Shown here: positions 23,569-31,897 of the stretch, piece by piece
How positions within the stretch are numbered: the first letter of the stretch is position 1
Layout of the letters: each line of letters starts with the position of its first letter
From: Alphaproteobacteria bacterium UBA7314
Lineage (GTDB): Bacteria; Pseudomonadota; Alphaproteobacteria; MPNO01; UBA830
DNA: 64,000 bases
Reading direction: 5' to 3'
Assembly: GCA_002471575.1 (NCBI GenBank)
Contig: DKQG01000058.1
Location: 180,917-244,916, forward strand
The notes under the pieces: generated by a model
Database searches by the model: none
Told to the model about the DNA's origin: nothing
The model's input: the letters and a program-made list of their open reading frames with translations, nothing else
Program-made: the position numbers and the translations under genes

Positions 23569-25617
23569 ATGAAGAGCAAATGGTCGGCCAAATCCGCACG
23601 CGACGCCGTGCGATTTTATTCGAAACAAGGCGTCGGTGAAGACTTGGCCCTTCGGGTCTACACGACGCGGTTGCTAGGTAACGATCCCCGTCTTGTGCTC
23701 CATGGCGGCGGCAATACGTCGGTGAAGACGGCGATGTCTGATACGGCGGGCGACAAGGTCGATGTCCTTTGTGTAAAGGGATCAGGTTGGGATATGGGCG
23801 ATATCGAGCCACCCGGGTTGCCCGCCGTTAGGCTTGACGCCATACGCAAACTTCGCCGACTAAAGAAACTGTCCGACGAAGACATGGTCAATGCTCAGCG
23901 CGGCGCATTGCTTGATTCCGCGTCGCCCAACCCGTCGGTCGAAACGCTGCTTCATGCGTTCCTGCCGCATAAATTCATCGACCATACCCATTCGGATGCC
24001 GTTCTGTCGGTGACGGACCAGCCCGACGGAGCAGATATCTGTCGCGATATCTATGGCGACCGCGTGGCGCTGGTTCCCTATATTATACCGGGCTTCGACC
24101 TAGCGCAGTCCTGCGCCCGTATCTGGGAGAAGCATCCGGACGTCGAGGGCCTGATCCTGCTCAAGCACGGTATCTTCACCTTTGGAGAAAACGCGCGCGA
24201 AGCCTATGACCGAATGATCGATCTGGTCACGGTTGCGGAAAAGCGTCTTGCACGCGCCAAACCGGCAAAATCGTTTTCCAAATCCCGCATCCCATCCAGG
24301 ACAGCCAGCGCGGAGGATATCGCGCCCATTCTGCGTGGCGCGGTTGCGGCGGAGGCCGGCGACGATTGGCGGCGGATGGTGATGGATTTCCGGGATACCC
24401 CGCACGTCATGAAGTATGTAAACGGGCGCGATGTTGCCCGCTACGCGACGACCGGACCGGTAACTCCGGATCACGTGATCCGCACCAAGCCCAAACCGCT
24501 GATCGTACCGGTGCCCAAGGCAGGCGGCTTGCCTTCGTTTGCAGCCGAGGTGAAATCCGTAGTCGCAAATTATGCGGCCGGGTATGCGCGCTATTTCGAG
24601 CGGAATAACAAGAAACTAAAAACCCTCAAGACCATGCTGGACCCGATGCCGCGGGTCATTCTCGTGCCCGGCGTGGGACTGTTCGGCCTCGGTAATTCGG
24701 CGAAAGATGCTACGATCGCTGCGGACCTGGCCGAAACAACGGCGCGGGTTGTGGCGGATGCGGAAGAACTGGGTGTCTACGAATGCATCCCTGAAAGAGA
24801 CATTTTCGAAATCGAGTACTGGTCGCTGGAACAGGCAAAGCTCGGGAAAACGGTTGAGAAACCATTGTCCCGTCACGTGGTTGCAGTCACCGGCGGCGGC
24901 TCTGGCATTGGCGCGGCGACGGCGGCGGCATTTGCCGGGCAGGGCGCCGAGGTGGCGGTTCTCGACCGGGATCTGAGAGCGGCGGAGGCCGTTGGCACGG
25001 TAATCGGCGGCATTGCGGTGAAATGCGATGTTACGAGTGCGGCATCGGTCGACAAGGCTTTTGCGGAGATCTGCCGAGCATTTGGCGGACTCGATATTCT
25101 CGTCTCCAATGCTGGCGCGGCGTGGCAGGGCCGCATCGGTGACGTTGATGAAAAGACATTGCGGGAAAGCTTCGAACTGAACTTCTGGGGGCACCAGCGC
25201 TGCGCCCAGGCAGCGGTTGCGATCATGAAGGCGCAAGGCACAGGCGGTGCGCTGCTCTTCAACACATCGAAACAGGCGGTTAATCCCGGGCCCGATTTCG
25301 GACCGTACGGCCTGCCGAAAGCGTCGACGCTATTCCTATCACGCCAGTATGCGATTGACCATGGGGCGGATGGCATCCGATCCAATGCGGTCAATGCAGA
25401 CCGCATCCGCTCCGGCCTTCTGACCGGGGCAATGATTACGTCAAGGTCCAAAGCGCGGGGCCTCAGCGAAGAAGATTACATGGCCGGGAACCTCCTTGGT
25501 AGGGAAGTCACCGCAGGGGATGTTGCGCAGGCCTTCGTAGATCTGTCCCTCGCCAAGAAGACGACAGGTGCTGTGTTGACGGTAGACGGTGGCAATATAG
25601 CAGCGGCATTGCGCTGA
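23569..25617 (+). CDS. Bifunctional class II aldolase / short-chain dehydrogenase
   Basis: The 682-residue fusion joins a zinc class II aldolase (about residues 20-420) to an NAD-binding SDR (about 435-682). Aldolase landmarks are LHGGGNTSVK, the SVETLLHAFLP acidic helix, zinc ligands in DHTHSDAVL and LLKHGIFTFGE. SDR landmarks are TGGGSGIG, LVSNAGAA, the catalytic Ser in NTSKQ and YGLPK. Known relatives of this layout cleave L-rhamnulose-1-phosphate to DHAP and lactaldehyde and then oxidise or reduce the aldehyde. No rhamnose genes are nearby; instead mtnP-mtnA precede it, so 5-methylthioribulose-1-phosphate or 5-deoxyribulose-1-phosphate is an attractive substrate. AGGA precedes the ATG. 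Confidence 0.88.
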   Translation: MKSKWSAKSARDAVRFYSKQGVGEDLALRVYTTRLLGNDPRLVLHGGGNTSVKTAMSDTAGDKVDVLCVKGSGWDMGDIEPPGLPAVRLDAIRKLRRLKKLSDEDMVNAQRGALLDSASPNPSVETLLHAFLPHKFIDHTHSDAVLSVTDQPDGADICRDIYGDRVALVPYIIPGFDLAQSCARIWEKHPDVEGLILLKHGIFTFGENAREAYDRMIDLVTVAEKRLARAKPAKSFSKSRIPSRTASAEDIAPILRGAVAAEAGDDWRRMVMDFRDTPHVMKYVNGRDVARYATTGPVTPDHVIRTKPKPLIVPVPKAGGLPSFAAEVKSVVANYAAGYARYFERNNKKLKTLKTMLDPMPRVILVPGVGLFGLGNSAKDATIAADLAETTARVVADAEELGVYECIPERDIFEIEYWSLEQAKLGKTVEKPLSRHVVAVTGGGSGIGAATAAAFAGQGAEVAVLDRDLRAAEAVGTVIGGIAVKCDVTSAASVDKAFAEICRAFGGLDILVSNAGAAWQGRIGDVDEKTLRESFELNFWGHQRCAQAAVAIMKAQGTGGALLFNTSKQAVNPGPDFGPYGLPKASTLFLSRQYAIDHGADGIRSNAVNADRIRSGLLTGAMITSRSKARGLSEEDYMAGNLLGREVTAGDVAQAFVDLSLAKKTTGAVLTVDGGNIAAALR

Positions 25618-25630
25618 GTGCGCTGCAATA

Positions 25631-25660
25631 AAAAACCCCCGCTTCAGAGGGGGTTTTTTT
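25631..25660 (+). terminator. Strong rho-independent terminator, bidirectional
   Basis: AAAAACCCCC, an 8-base loop, then GGGGGTTTTTTT. It lies 13 bases after the aldolase stop and 18 bases beyond the stop of the converging dienelactone hydrolase gene, with A- and T-runs on both sides, so it can serve both. Confidence 0.9.
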
Positions 25661-25678
25661 AATTATAGGGCAGTTTGA

Positions 25679-26353
25679 TCAGGCAGCGTGCTTATCCATC
25701 CAGGCGACTGCGCGGGTGAACGCCCGTTCTGTGGCCCCCGCATTGAAAGAGTCCCGGTCGTCGCATGTAAAACCGTGCCCTGAGTCGTCGTAGACATAGA
25801 GCGGGCTGTCTTGTAGCGCATCCTTGATTTTCTGCAAATCATCTAGCGGGATGGCTGCATCCTTGTCTCCGAAATGAAACTGTGTCGGGCATTTGGGCTG
25901 CATGTCGCCGACCCTAGCGGCAATACCGCCGCCGTAGAACGGCATCGCCGCTGAAATGCCGTCCACCGTACATGCCGCCACGTAGGTTGCGTAGCCACCG
26001 AAGCAGAAACCAATCACACTTACCTTACCGGCCGACGCGACTTCCTGAACGGCGGCGCTGACATCCGCTGTAATCCATTCGTCGGTGATCTTGCCGCGGG
26101 TCTCGCGGCCGGTAGCGAAATCGTCCTCGTTATAGCCAAGCTCGATGTCCTTGCCGACACGATCGAACAGCGCCGGTGCGATTGTTGTGTATCCCAGACC
26201 GGCGAAGTGGTCGACGGTACTGCGGATCTGGCTGTTGACGCCGAATATTTCCTGTACGACGACGAGCCCGCCCTTGGGCGTACCCAACGGCTCCGCCCTG
26301 TAGGCATCAAGCTGATGACCGTCCAACGTGGTAAGTGAAATCTTATCTCCCAT
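25679..26353 (-). CDS. Dienelactone hydrolase family protein
   Basis: The 224-residue alpha/beta hydrolase has the nucleophile elbow GFCFGG (Cys nucleophile, about residue 118), the Asp in GDKDAAIPLDD and the His in DDSGHGFTCDDR, giving the Cys-Asp-His triad of dienelactone hydrolases. The N-terminal Glu in VVVQEIFGVN is also conserved. GGGAAGGG precedes the ATG. It is monocistronic between the aldolase terminator and ychF. The natural substrate is not evident. Confidence 0.88.
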   Translation of the reverse strand: MGDKISLTTLDGHQLDAYRAEPLGTPKGGLVVVQEIFGVNSQIRSTVDHFAGLGYTTIAPALFDRVGKDIELGYNEDDFATGRETRGKITDEWITADVSAAVQEVASAGKVSVIGFCFGGYATYVAACTVDGISAAMPFYGGGIAARVGDMQPKCPTQFHFGDKDAAIPLDDLQKIKDALQDSPLYVYDDSGHGFTCDDRDSFNAGATERAFTRAVAWMDKHAA

Positions 26354-26545
26354 GGTATTCCCTTCCTATGCACCCTTGTTTTGCGCGAGTTCGGGCGTAG
26401 TGTTTGAAACTCTATACGTCGGCTGTTACGTCCTCCGGATGGGTAATTTAGAACATTTTATGTTTTGACGGAACCGACCGTCTCGCGCTTTCCGCCGTCG
26501 ACGGAATGATCCCAAGGCGCCGGCGCGAGCAAGGCCCCGCGTCTC

Positions 26546-27646
26546 TCAGACGTTGAAACGGAAAAGCACCACGTCACCGTCCTTGACGACGTAGTCACGC
26601 CCTTCCTGACGCATCCTTCCGGCTTCTTTGGCACCCTGTTCACCGTCATGGACGATATAGTCGTCATATCCGATGGTTTCGGCGCAGATAAAGCCGCGCG
26701 CGAAATCGGTATGAATGATACCGGCCGCATCGACGGCTTTGCTGACTTCTGGAATGGTCCAGGCGCGGCTTTCCTTCGGCCCTGCCGTGAAATATGTAAT
26801 CAGGCCAAGGAGTTCGTATCCGGCACGGATTACCCGTTCGAGGCCAGTGCGCTCTAGCCCTAGGCTATCCAGAAATTCTTGCTTTTCCCCCGCATCTTCA
26901 AGCTGCGCGACTTCTGCCTCGATCGCGGCGGAGACCACTACGCAGGCCGCGTTTTCCGTGGCAGCTTTTTCGGCGACCTTAGCCGATAACGCATTTCCAG
27001 TCGCGGCCGTGTCCTCGTCAACATTGCATACGTACATGACCGGCTTGGCGGTAAGCAGTTGCATCTGCCTAAAGTGTAGCGCTTCGTCCTTGCTGACATC
27101 CATGACCCGCGCGGGTTTGCCGTCCTCCAAGACAGTGGTCGCTCGCTCTAGGAGATCGAGCATCACCTTGGCTTCCTTGTCTCCACCGCGGGCTTTCTTT
27201 ACCAGCGGGTCCTTTCGGCGTTCCAGGCTCTGCAAATCGGCCAGCATCAGCTCCGTCTCTACCACCTCCGCATCTGCAAGCGGATCGACGGATCCGGAGA
27301 CATGGGTGACCTCCTCGCCTTCAAAACAACGGAGTACATGTGCGATAGCGGCGACTTCGCGTATGTGTCCGAGAAACTGGTTGCCCAATCCCTCGCCTTT
27401 GCTTGCACCTTTTACGAGCCCGGCAATGTCCATGAACTCAAGCTGGGCAGGGACAATGCTCTCCGATTTGGCAAGACCGGCAATGACTTGCAAACGGTCG
27501 TCAGGAACGGCCACCCGGCCCGAATTTGGTTCGACTGTGCAGAACGGATAGTTCGCTGCCTCGGCGGCTGCGGTCGCCGTCAAAGCGTTAAAAAGTGTCG
27601 ATTTTCCCACGTTCGGTAAGCCGACAATTCCGCACTGGAATCCCAT
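26546..27646 (-). CDS. ychF: Redox-regulated ATPase YchF (OLA1 family)
   Basis: The 366-residue P-loop protein shows G1 GLPNVGKST at residues 9-17, the G3 DIAGLVKGASKGEGLGNQFL, a coiled-coil insert, the NVDE motif (replacing NKxD, the reason the family prefers ATP) and a C-terminal TGS domain ending with FARGFICAE and DGDVVLFRFNV. It binds ribosomes and is linked to stress responses. The start overlaps the pth stop by one base. Confidence 0.95.
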   Translation of the reverse strand: MGFQCGIVGLPNVGKSTLFNALTATAAAEAANYPFCTVEPNSGRVAVPDDRLQVIAGLAKSESIVPAQLEFMDIAGLVKGASKGEGLGNQFLGHIREVAAIAHVLRCFEGEEVTHVSGSVDPLADAEVVETELMLADLQSLERRKDPLVKKARGGDKEAKVMLDLLERATTVLEDGKPARVMDVSKDEALHFRQMQLLTAKPVMYVCNVDEDTAATGNALSAKVAEKAATENAACVVVSAAIEAEVAQLEDAGEKQEFLDSLGLERTGLERVIRAGYELLGLITYFTAGPKESRAWTIPEVSKAVDAAGIIHTDFARGFICAETIGYDDYIVHDGEQGAKEAGRMRQEGRDYVVKDGDVVLFRFNV

Positions 27647-28242
27647 CAGTGATTATCCCTTTCGTCTTTGTCCGGCGGCGGCGCGAGATACGCGACCCGG
27701 GTCATGAAGCCCGCGTCGTCTCCTTCGATCAGGTAAGGTAGGGCGTCCGCGACTGCATCGACTGTCTGATCAACCCATATTTTGTCGGCCTTCGGAAAAT
27801 CCGAAAGTACATAGCCATGCACCCGCTTCTTATCGCCTGGATGTCCGATGCCTATTCGCACGCGGCGGAAATCCTGTCCTATGTGCGATGCGACGCTTCG
27901 TATCCCGTTATGTCCTGCATGACCCCCGCCCATTTTGACGCGGACCTTGCCGGGGGCGAGATCCAGTTCGTCGTACAGGATGGTGACGGCACCGGGGCGA
28001 ATTTTGTGGTACCGCATCGCGGAGCCAAGTGCGCGGCCGGATTCGTTCATGAAAGTCTTCGGTTTAATCAACAAAATCTTTTCGCCGTCGATCACGCCTT
28101 CCGCAAGATAGGCATGATGGCGCGACTGGCGCAGGGCGAGGTTATAGCGGCGGATGATCTCATCCGCCACCATGAACCCAATATTGTGACGCTGCCGGGC
28201 ATGCTTTGGGCCCGGATTGCCAAGTCCTGCGAAAATCAGCAT
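27646..28242 (-). CDS. pth: Peptidyl-tRNA hydrolase
   Basis: The 198-residue enzyme releases peptides from stalled peptidyl-tRNA. The N-terminal GLGNPGPKHARQRHNIGFMV places the catalytic His at residue 19; KPKTFMNESGRA and GGGHAGHNGIRS are the tRNA- and peptide-binding motifs. Order rplY-pth-ychF is conserved in alphaproteobacteria. It starts 42 bases after the rplY stop. Confidence 0.95.
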   Translation of the reverse strand: MLIFAGLGNPGPKHARQRHNIGFMVADEIIRRYNLALRQSRHHAYLAEGVIDGEKILLIKPKTFMNESGRALGSAMRYHKIRPGAVTILYDELDLAPGKVRVKMGGGHAGHNGIRSVASHIGQDFRRVRIGIGHPGDKKRVHGYVLSDFPKADKIWVDQTVDAVADALPYLIEGDDAGFMTRVAYLAPPPDKDERDNH

Positions 28243-28284
28243 GGCAGCCGGCCTGCAGGTGCATGCCGCAAGAACCGCCTGATC

Positions 28285-28974
28285 CTAGCCGTTGTCTCCG
28301 CCATCGTCCGACCCCTCGGCGTCGCCTGACGCTTCGGCGCCGTCTTCGCCCGCGGGTGCTTCTGCGCCTTCTTCGCCCTCCTCGCTTTCCGTGGTCTCTT
28401 CGACCATGATTGTCGGTGCGGCGATAGTGGCGATGGTGAAGTCGCGGTCCGAAATCACAAACTCAACCCCGTCGGGCAGCGTGACGCTGCTGGCATGAAT
28501 CGAGTCGCCTATTTCAAGGCCCGCAAGCTGCAGGCTGAGCTCCGGCGGGATGTTGTCGGCGGTGCAGAGCACCTCGACTTCGTAGCGGACCACGTTGAGC
28601 ACGCCGCCCGATCGGAGGCCAGGGCTGTCGTTTTCGCCTTTGAACGCGACAGGCACATTGGCGGTGATTTTTCGCTTGGGGTCGAAGCGCAGAAAATCGA
28701 CATGCATCGGCGCATCCGAAACCGGGTGGAACTGAACGTCACGCGGCAAGACCCGGTGTTTGGTTCCATCAATCTCGATATCGATCAACTGAATGAAAAA
28801 CTTCGGATTGGAAATTTCGCGGACAAGGAGCCTGCGCTCCAGCGTCAGCGTAATAGGATCTTCCTTGTTGCCGTAAATTACGGCGGGTACCTGCCCATCG
28901 CGGCGAGCCTGGCGTGCGGACCCCTTACCTGCTGCCTCTCGCGGCGAGGCGGATACTGTTTCAACCTCGGCCAT
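28285..28974 (-). CDS. rplY: 50S ribosomal protein L25 (CTC form)
   Basis: The 229-residue protein has the N-terminal L25 domain that binds 5S rRNA (SARQARRDGQVPAVIYG, then VLPRDVQFHPVSDAPMHVDF) and a C-terminal TL5/CTC beta domain, followed by an acidic low-complexity tail rich in Glu, Gly and Ala. AAGGAG precedes the ATG at good distance. First gene of rplY-pth-ychF. Confidence 0.95.
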   Translation of the reverse strand: MAEVETVSASPREAAGKGSARQARRDGQVPAVIYGNKEDPITLTLERRLLVREISNPKFFIQLIDIEIDGTKHRVLPRDVQFHPVSDAPMHVDFLRFDPKRKITANVPVAFKGENDSPGLRSGGVLNVVRYEVEVLCTADNIPPELSLQLAGLEIGDSIHASSVTLPDGVEFVISDRDFTIATIAAPTIMVEETTESEEGEEGAEAPAGEDGAEASGDAEGSDDGGDNG

Positions 28975-29025
28975 GAATTACTCCTTTGGATAAAAGTGCC
29001 GGCCTCCAGGGGTGCCGGACACAGC

Positions 29026-29049
29026 AAAACCCCGCCGAACCCGGCGGGG
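29026..29049 (-). terminator. Rho-independent terminator after prs
   Basis: On the minus strand CCCCGCCG, a short GGTT-type loop and CGGCGGGG are followed by TTTT. It lies about 80 bases after the prs stop and before rplY. Confidence 0.7.
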
Positions 29050-29128
29050 AGCGAGTTTCTAACGGCTTCTGCCTGTGTAGTCAAACCTAAGCACCATCCA
29101 AGCCGTTGATTAGGATTACGTGCCGAGT

Positions 29129-30061
29129 TCAGTCGAACAAGCTGGAAACCGACCGTGCGTCGCTTATGCGTTCGATGGCCTCGCCGATCAGAGGGGCTAC
29201 GGAAATCTGCTTGATATTGCCAGCGACACGGACAGCCTCGGTGCCGAGGATCGAATCGGTGATAACCATCGATTCCAGCGGCGAGGACGATACACGGCTC
29301 ACCGCACCGCCGGACAGGACACCGTGCGTGATATAGGCATGGACCGATTTGGCGCCCGCGTTCATCAGAGCTTCTGCCGCATTACACAGGGTGCCACCGG
29401 AGTCGACGATATCGTCGACCAGCACACAGGTCCGGTCTTTCACGTCACCGATAATGTGCATCACTTCCGATACGCCGGCACGTTCACGCCGTTTGTCGAT
29501 GATCGCCAGGTCCGTTTCCAGCCGTTTCGCGAAGGCCCGTGCGCGTACGACGCCACCGACATCGGGTGACACCATAATCAGGTCTTCTTTTGCGAAGTTT
29601 TCTTCGATATGCCGGATGAAAACAGGAGCCGAGAACAGGTTATCCAGCGGAATATCGAAAAAGCCCTGTATCTGGCCGGCATGCAGATCCATGGTCAGCA
29701 CGCGATCGGCGCCTGCGACGGTGATCAGGTTGGCGACTAGCTTTGCGGAAATCGGTGTTCGCGGCCCGGATTTGCGATCCTGTCGGGCGTAACCGAAATA
29801 GGGCATGACCGCCGTGATGCGGCTGGCGGAACCGCGCCGGACGGCGTCGAGCGCGACAAGCAGTTCCATCAGGTGATCGTTGGCGGGATAGGACGTCGAC
29901 TGGATGATGAAGACATCCTCGCCCCGGACATTCTCTTGAATTTCGACGAAACATTCCATGTCTGAAAACCGTCGGACGCTGGCTTTCGTCATCGGCAGAT
30001 TGAGATACGCGGCAATCGCCTCTGACATCGGGCGATTACTGTTGCACGCGACGATTTTCAT
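29129..30061 (-). CDS. prs: Ribose-phosphate pyrophosphokinase
   Basis: The 310-residue enzyme makes PRPP from ribose-5-phosphate and ATP. It shows FSDMECFVEIQENVRGEDVF-type sequence, the catalytic flexible loop, PYFGYARQDRK, the DLHAGQIQGFFDIP signature and the PRPP-binding VLVDDIVDSGGTLCNAA. The frame is open 28 codons upstream, but KIVACNSNRP is the conserved beginning, so the ATG at 30061 is used. Confidence 0.95.
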   Translation of the reverse strand: MKIVACNSNRPMSEAIAAYLNLPMTKASVRRFSDMECFVEIQENVRGEDVFIIQSTSYPANDHLMELLVALDAVRRGSASRITAVMPYFGYARQDRKSGPRTPISAKLVANLITVAGADRVLTMDLHAGQIQGFFDIPLDNLFSAPVFIRHIEENFAKEDLIMVSPDVGGVVRARAFAKRLETDLAIIDKRRERAGVSEVMHIIGDVKDRTCVLVDDIVDSGGTLCNAAEALMNAGAKSVHAYITHGVLSGGAVSRVSSSPLESMVITDSILGTEAVRVAGNIKQISVAPLIGEAIERISDARSVSSLFD

Positions 30062-30193
30062 GTGCGTTGTCTTCCGGTCCCGGCTTAAAAACTGCCGGTT
30101 AAAATGTGTCCCCGCGTCCGCCCCCGATGCCGACGCCAAGATCAAATTACCAGCGGTAAATTGGGGTGTAAACGCTGACCGATTCTCTTCGCT

Positions 30194-31063
30194 CTACCCT
30201 TCCGTTGGGGGCGGTTCGATGGCTTTCTCGGGAATCTTGTCCAGCAGTTCGCGAAGGCCCTTGGCCGCCGAGACAGCGATTTCCCGGGCGATTGCCGGCC
30301 AGTCCCGGTCCAGCTCGACGGGGGTGACGTCGTTGGATTGCGAGAGGTTTCCGAGTTCCCTCCCGTCCTTCCGCAAAACTGCCCAGTCAACTGACATCCG
30401 CTTCTTTCCGGCTTTGCTATCCAACAACTTAATATTGCCGGCAACTGCCAGTGAGTCCTCCCGCATCGTGGTCGATACCCGAAGGGCCTGTCGACGCAGG
30501 GCGGCCTCTAGCTCATCGCGCAGGATGGCGGAAGCGTCTCTGGGTGGCCCCGAAATCGGCGCAATGTATAGGTACCTTTTTTTTATGTCGGCGGTGCGAT
30601 CCCGGAGCGCAGGGCGCTGGATAAGCGCCGCGATGGCGGCCGCCGTCCGCGCTGCGATGGGCGCAAATTCCTCTGTGCGTTCCGATGGCGCGGCCGTCAC
30701 GATCCGGGCGATTTTGCCGCCGCTCATATCCTCTTTGGACAGGCGCCAGTCGATTTGCGGTGTGGTGCCCCGTTCGTTGACGCGCCCTCCGAGAACCAGG
30801 CTCTGGCGGTTGCCGCTCGTGGTGAAGGCGGGGATATTCCGTTTGACCAGCGCCGCGGCTACCGCGTCCGATAATGCCCGGGCGGTATCGGGGGACATCC
30901 CCTCGACGGGCCGTATCAGAACGCCGGCACGGTCTGGAAGCTGCAGAAGGGGGTTGCCTTCCTTCTTGAATTGGGCAGGCTGAAACGGTTGGGGCAACGG
31001 CTGACAGGAGGCTAGTACAATGGCCAGCGCCATCAGCAAAACCCGATCCGATACTCTAGACAA
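30194..31063 (-). CDS. Putative outer-membrane lipoprotein, unknown
   Basis: The 289-residue product has a lipoprotein signal (LLMALAIVLASC, Cys near residue 20 from the TTG start) and a mature domain with two similar-looking halves: RALSDAVAAALVKRNIPAF and ASAILRDELEAALRRQALRV, each followed by a beta-rich segment. No family is confidently recognised. Start is either TTG 31063, which gives a better positively charged signal, or ATG 31033. It follows a possible tiny hydrophobic ORF and pgeF on the same strand, so it may belong to the lgt-midA-pgeF operon. Confidence 0.65.
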   Translation of the reverse strand: MSRVSDRVLLMALAIVLASCQPLPQPFQPAQFKKEGNPLLQLPDRAGVLIRPVEGMSPDTARALSDAVAAALVKRNIPAFTTSGNRQSLVLGGRVNERGTTPQIDWRLSKEDMSGGKIARIVTAAPSERTEEFAPIAARTAAAIAALIQRPALRDRTADIKKRYLYIAPISGPPRDASAILRDELEAALRRQALRVSTTMREDSLAVAGNIKLLDSKAGKKRMSVDWAVLRKDGRELGNLSQSNDVTPVELDRDWPAIAREIAVSAAKGLRELLDKIPEKAIEPPPTEG

Positions 31064-31121
31064 AACAGCTTACCAGCAGTCCCATCAGCAGAACCATCAG
31101 GAAAATAATCATATGAGGCAT
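31056..31121 (-). CDS. Candidate 21-residue hydrophobic peptide
   Basis: Starting 9 bases beyond the pgeF stop, ATG opens a 21-codon frame encoding MPHMIIFLMVLLMGLLVSC plus two residues, a single membrane-spanning stretch. Its stop overlaps the possible TTG start of the lipoprotein gene. It could be a leader peptide that couples translation of the lipoprotein, or chance. Too short for homology. Confidence 0.3.
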   Translation of the reverse strand: MPHMIIFLMVLLMGLLVSCFV

Positions 31122-31129
31122 GGCAGGGG

Positions 31130-31897
31130 TCAGCCCGTCAGCGCGATTGCGGACAATCCCCGTCCGCAATCGTCTTCCGCACGGTGGCATGCACGGCGGT
31201 AGCTGAAAAACAGGTCGTCGCGCTCGTAGGTGTCCATTTCAATCGCCTCGGGCGCAGAGATGCCCGCATTTTCTATTTGGGACAGAACGAAACCGCGAAG
31301 ATCGAACCGGTATTTTTCGGGCTCCGTGTCAGGAAGGAAATACGCTCCCGAGTTGGGGTCGGCGGCAAGAAACGCATCCGGAAATTCCGGTCCCACCTGA
31401 TAAGAGTTCTGAGCGATGCAGGGGCCTACGCAGGCGACGATGCCGTCGCGTCGGGCGTCCAGTGTTTCCATTGCCGCGATGGTGTTTTCGACAAGACCTC
31501 CCAACGCGCCTTTCCAGCCGGCATGCGCTGCACCGATCACATTGGCTGCGGGATCGGCGAACAAGATGGGGGCGCAATCGGCGGTCAGGATTCCCAGTGC
31601 GATACCTGGCTGGTTCGTTACCATGGCATCTGCTTGAGGCATGTTGGCCATGAGCGTTGTGGCATCTTCGACGGTGGCGACATTGGTGCTGTGTATCTGA
31701 TGCAGCGTGACCAGCCGGTTGGCGGCGACGCCCAAGCATTCCGCGGCCCGGCGCTTGTTTTCGATGATGTTTTCGGCGCAGTCGGATGAACCCGCTCCGC
31801 AGTTGAGTGAGCCGTATATTCCGTCGCTTACTCCGCCCTCGCGGGTGAAATATCCATGCCGGATGCTGGCGTCGGCAAAGAGGCTGGATTTAATCAT
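31130..31897 (-). CDS. pgeF: Peptidoglycan editing factor PgeF (laccase-domain, YfiH)
   Basis: The 255-residue protein belongs to the YfiH/laccase-domain family of multicopper-oxidase-like or purine nucleosidase-like proteins. It shows TREGGVSDGIYGSLNCG, LHQIHSTNV, ADAMVTNQPGIALGILTADC (metal Cys), AAHAGWKGALGG (metal His) and CVGPCIAQNSYQVG. The ATG at 31897 lies inside the end of midA (8-base overlap), giving translational coupling. Confidence 0.92.
   Translation of the reverse strand: MIKSSLFADASIRHGYFTREGGVSDGIYGSLNCGAGSSDCAENIIENKRRAAECLGVAANRLVTLHQIHSTNVATVEDATTLMANMPQADAMVTNQPGIALGILTADCAPILFADPAANVIGAAHAGWKGALGGLVENTIAAMETLDARRDGIVACVGPCIAQNSYQVGPEFPDAFLAADPNSGAYFLPDTEPEKYRFDLRGFVLSQIENAGISAPEAIEMDTYERDDLFFSYRRACHRAEDDCGRGLSAIALTG

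Noticed and set aside
23569..25617. Simple call as L-rhamnulose-1-phosphate aldolase/lactaldehyde dehydrogenase
   Set aside because: The architecture fits, but there is no rhamnose isomerase, kinase or transporter here, while mtnP and mtnA are directly upstream.
26715..27551. 278-codon plus-strand ORF opposite ychF
   Set aside because: Serine-rich antisense shadow of ychF.
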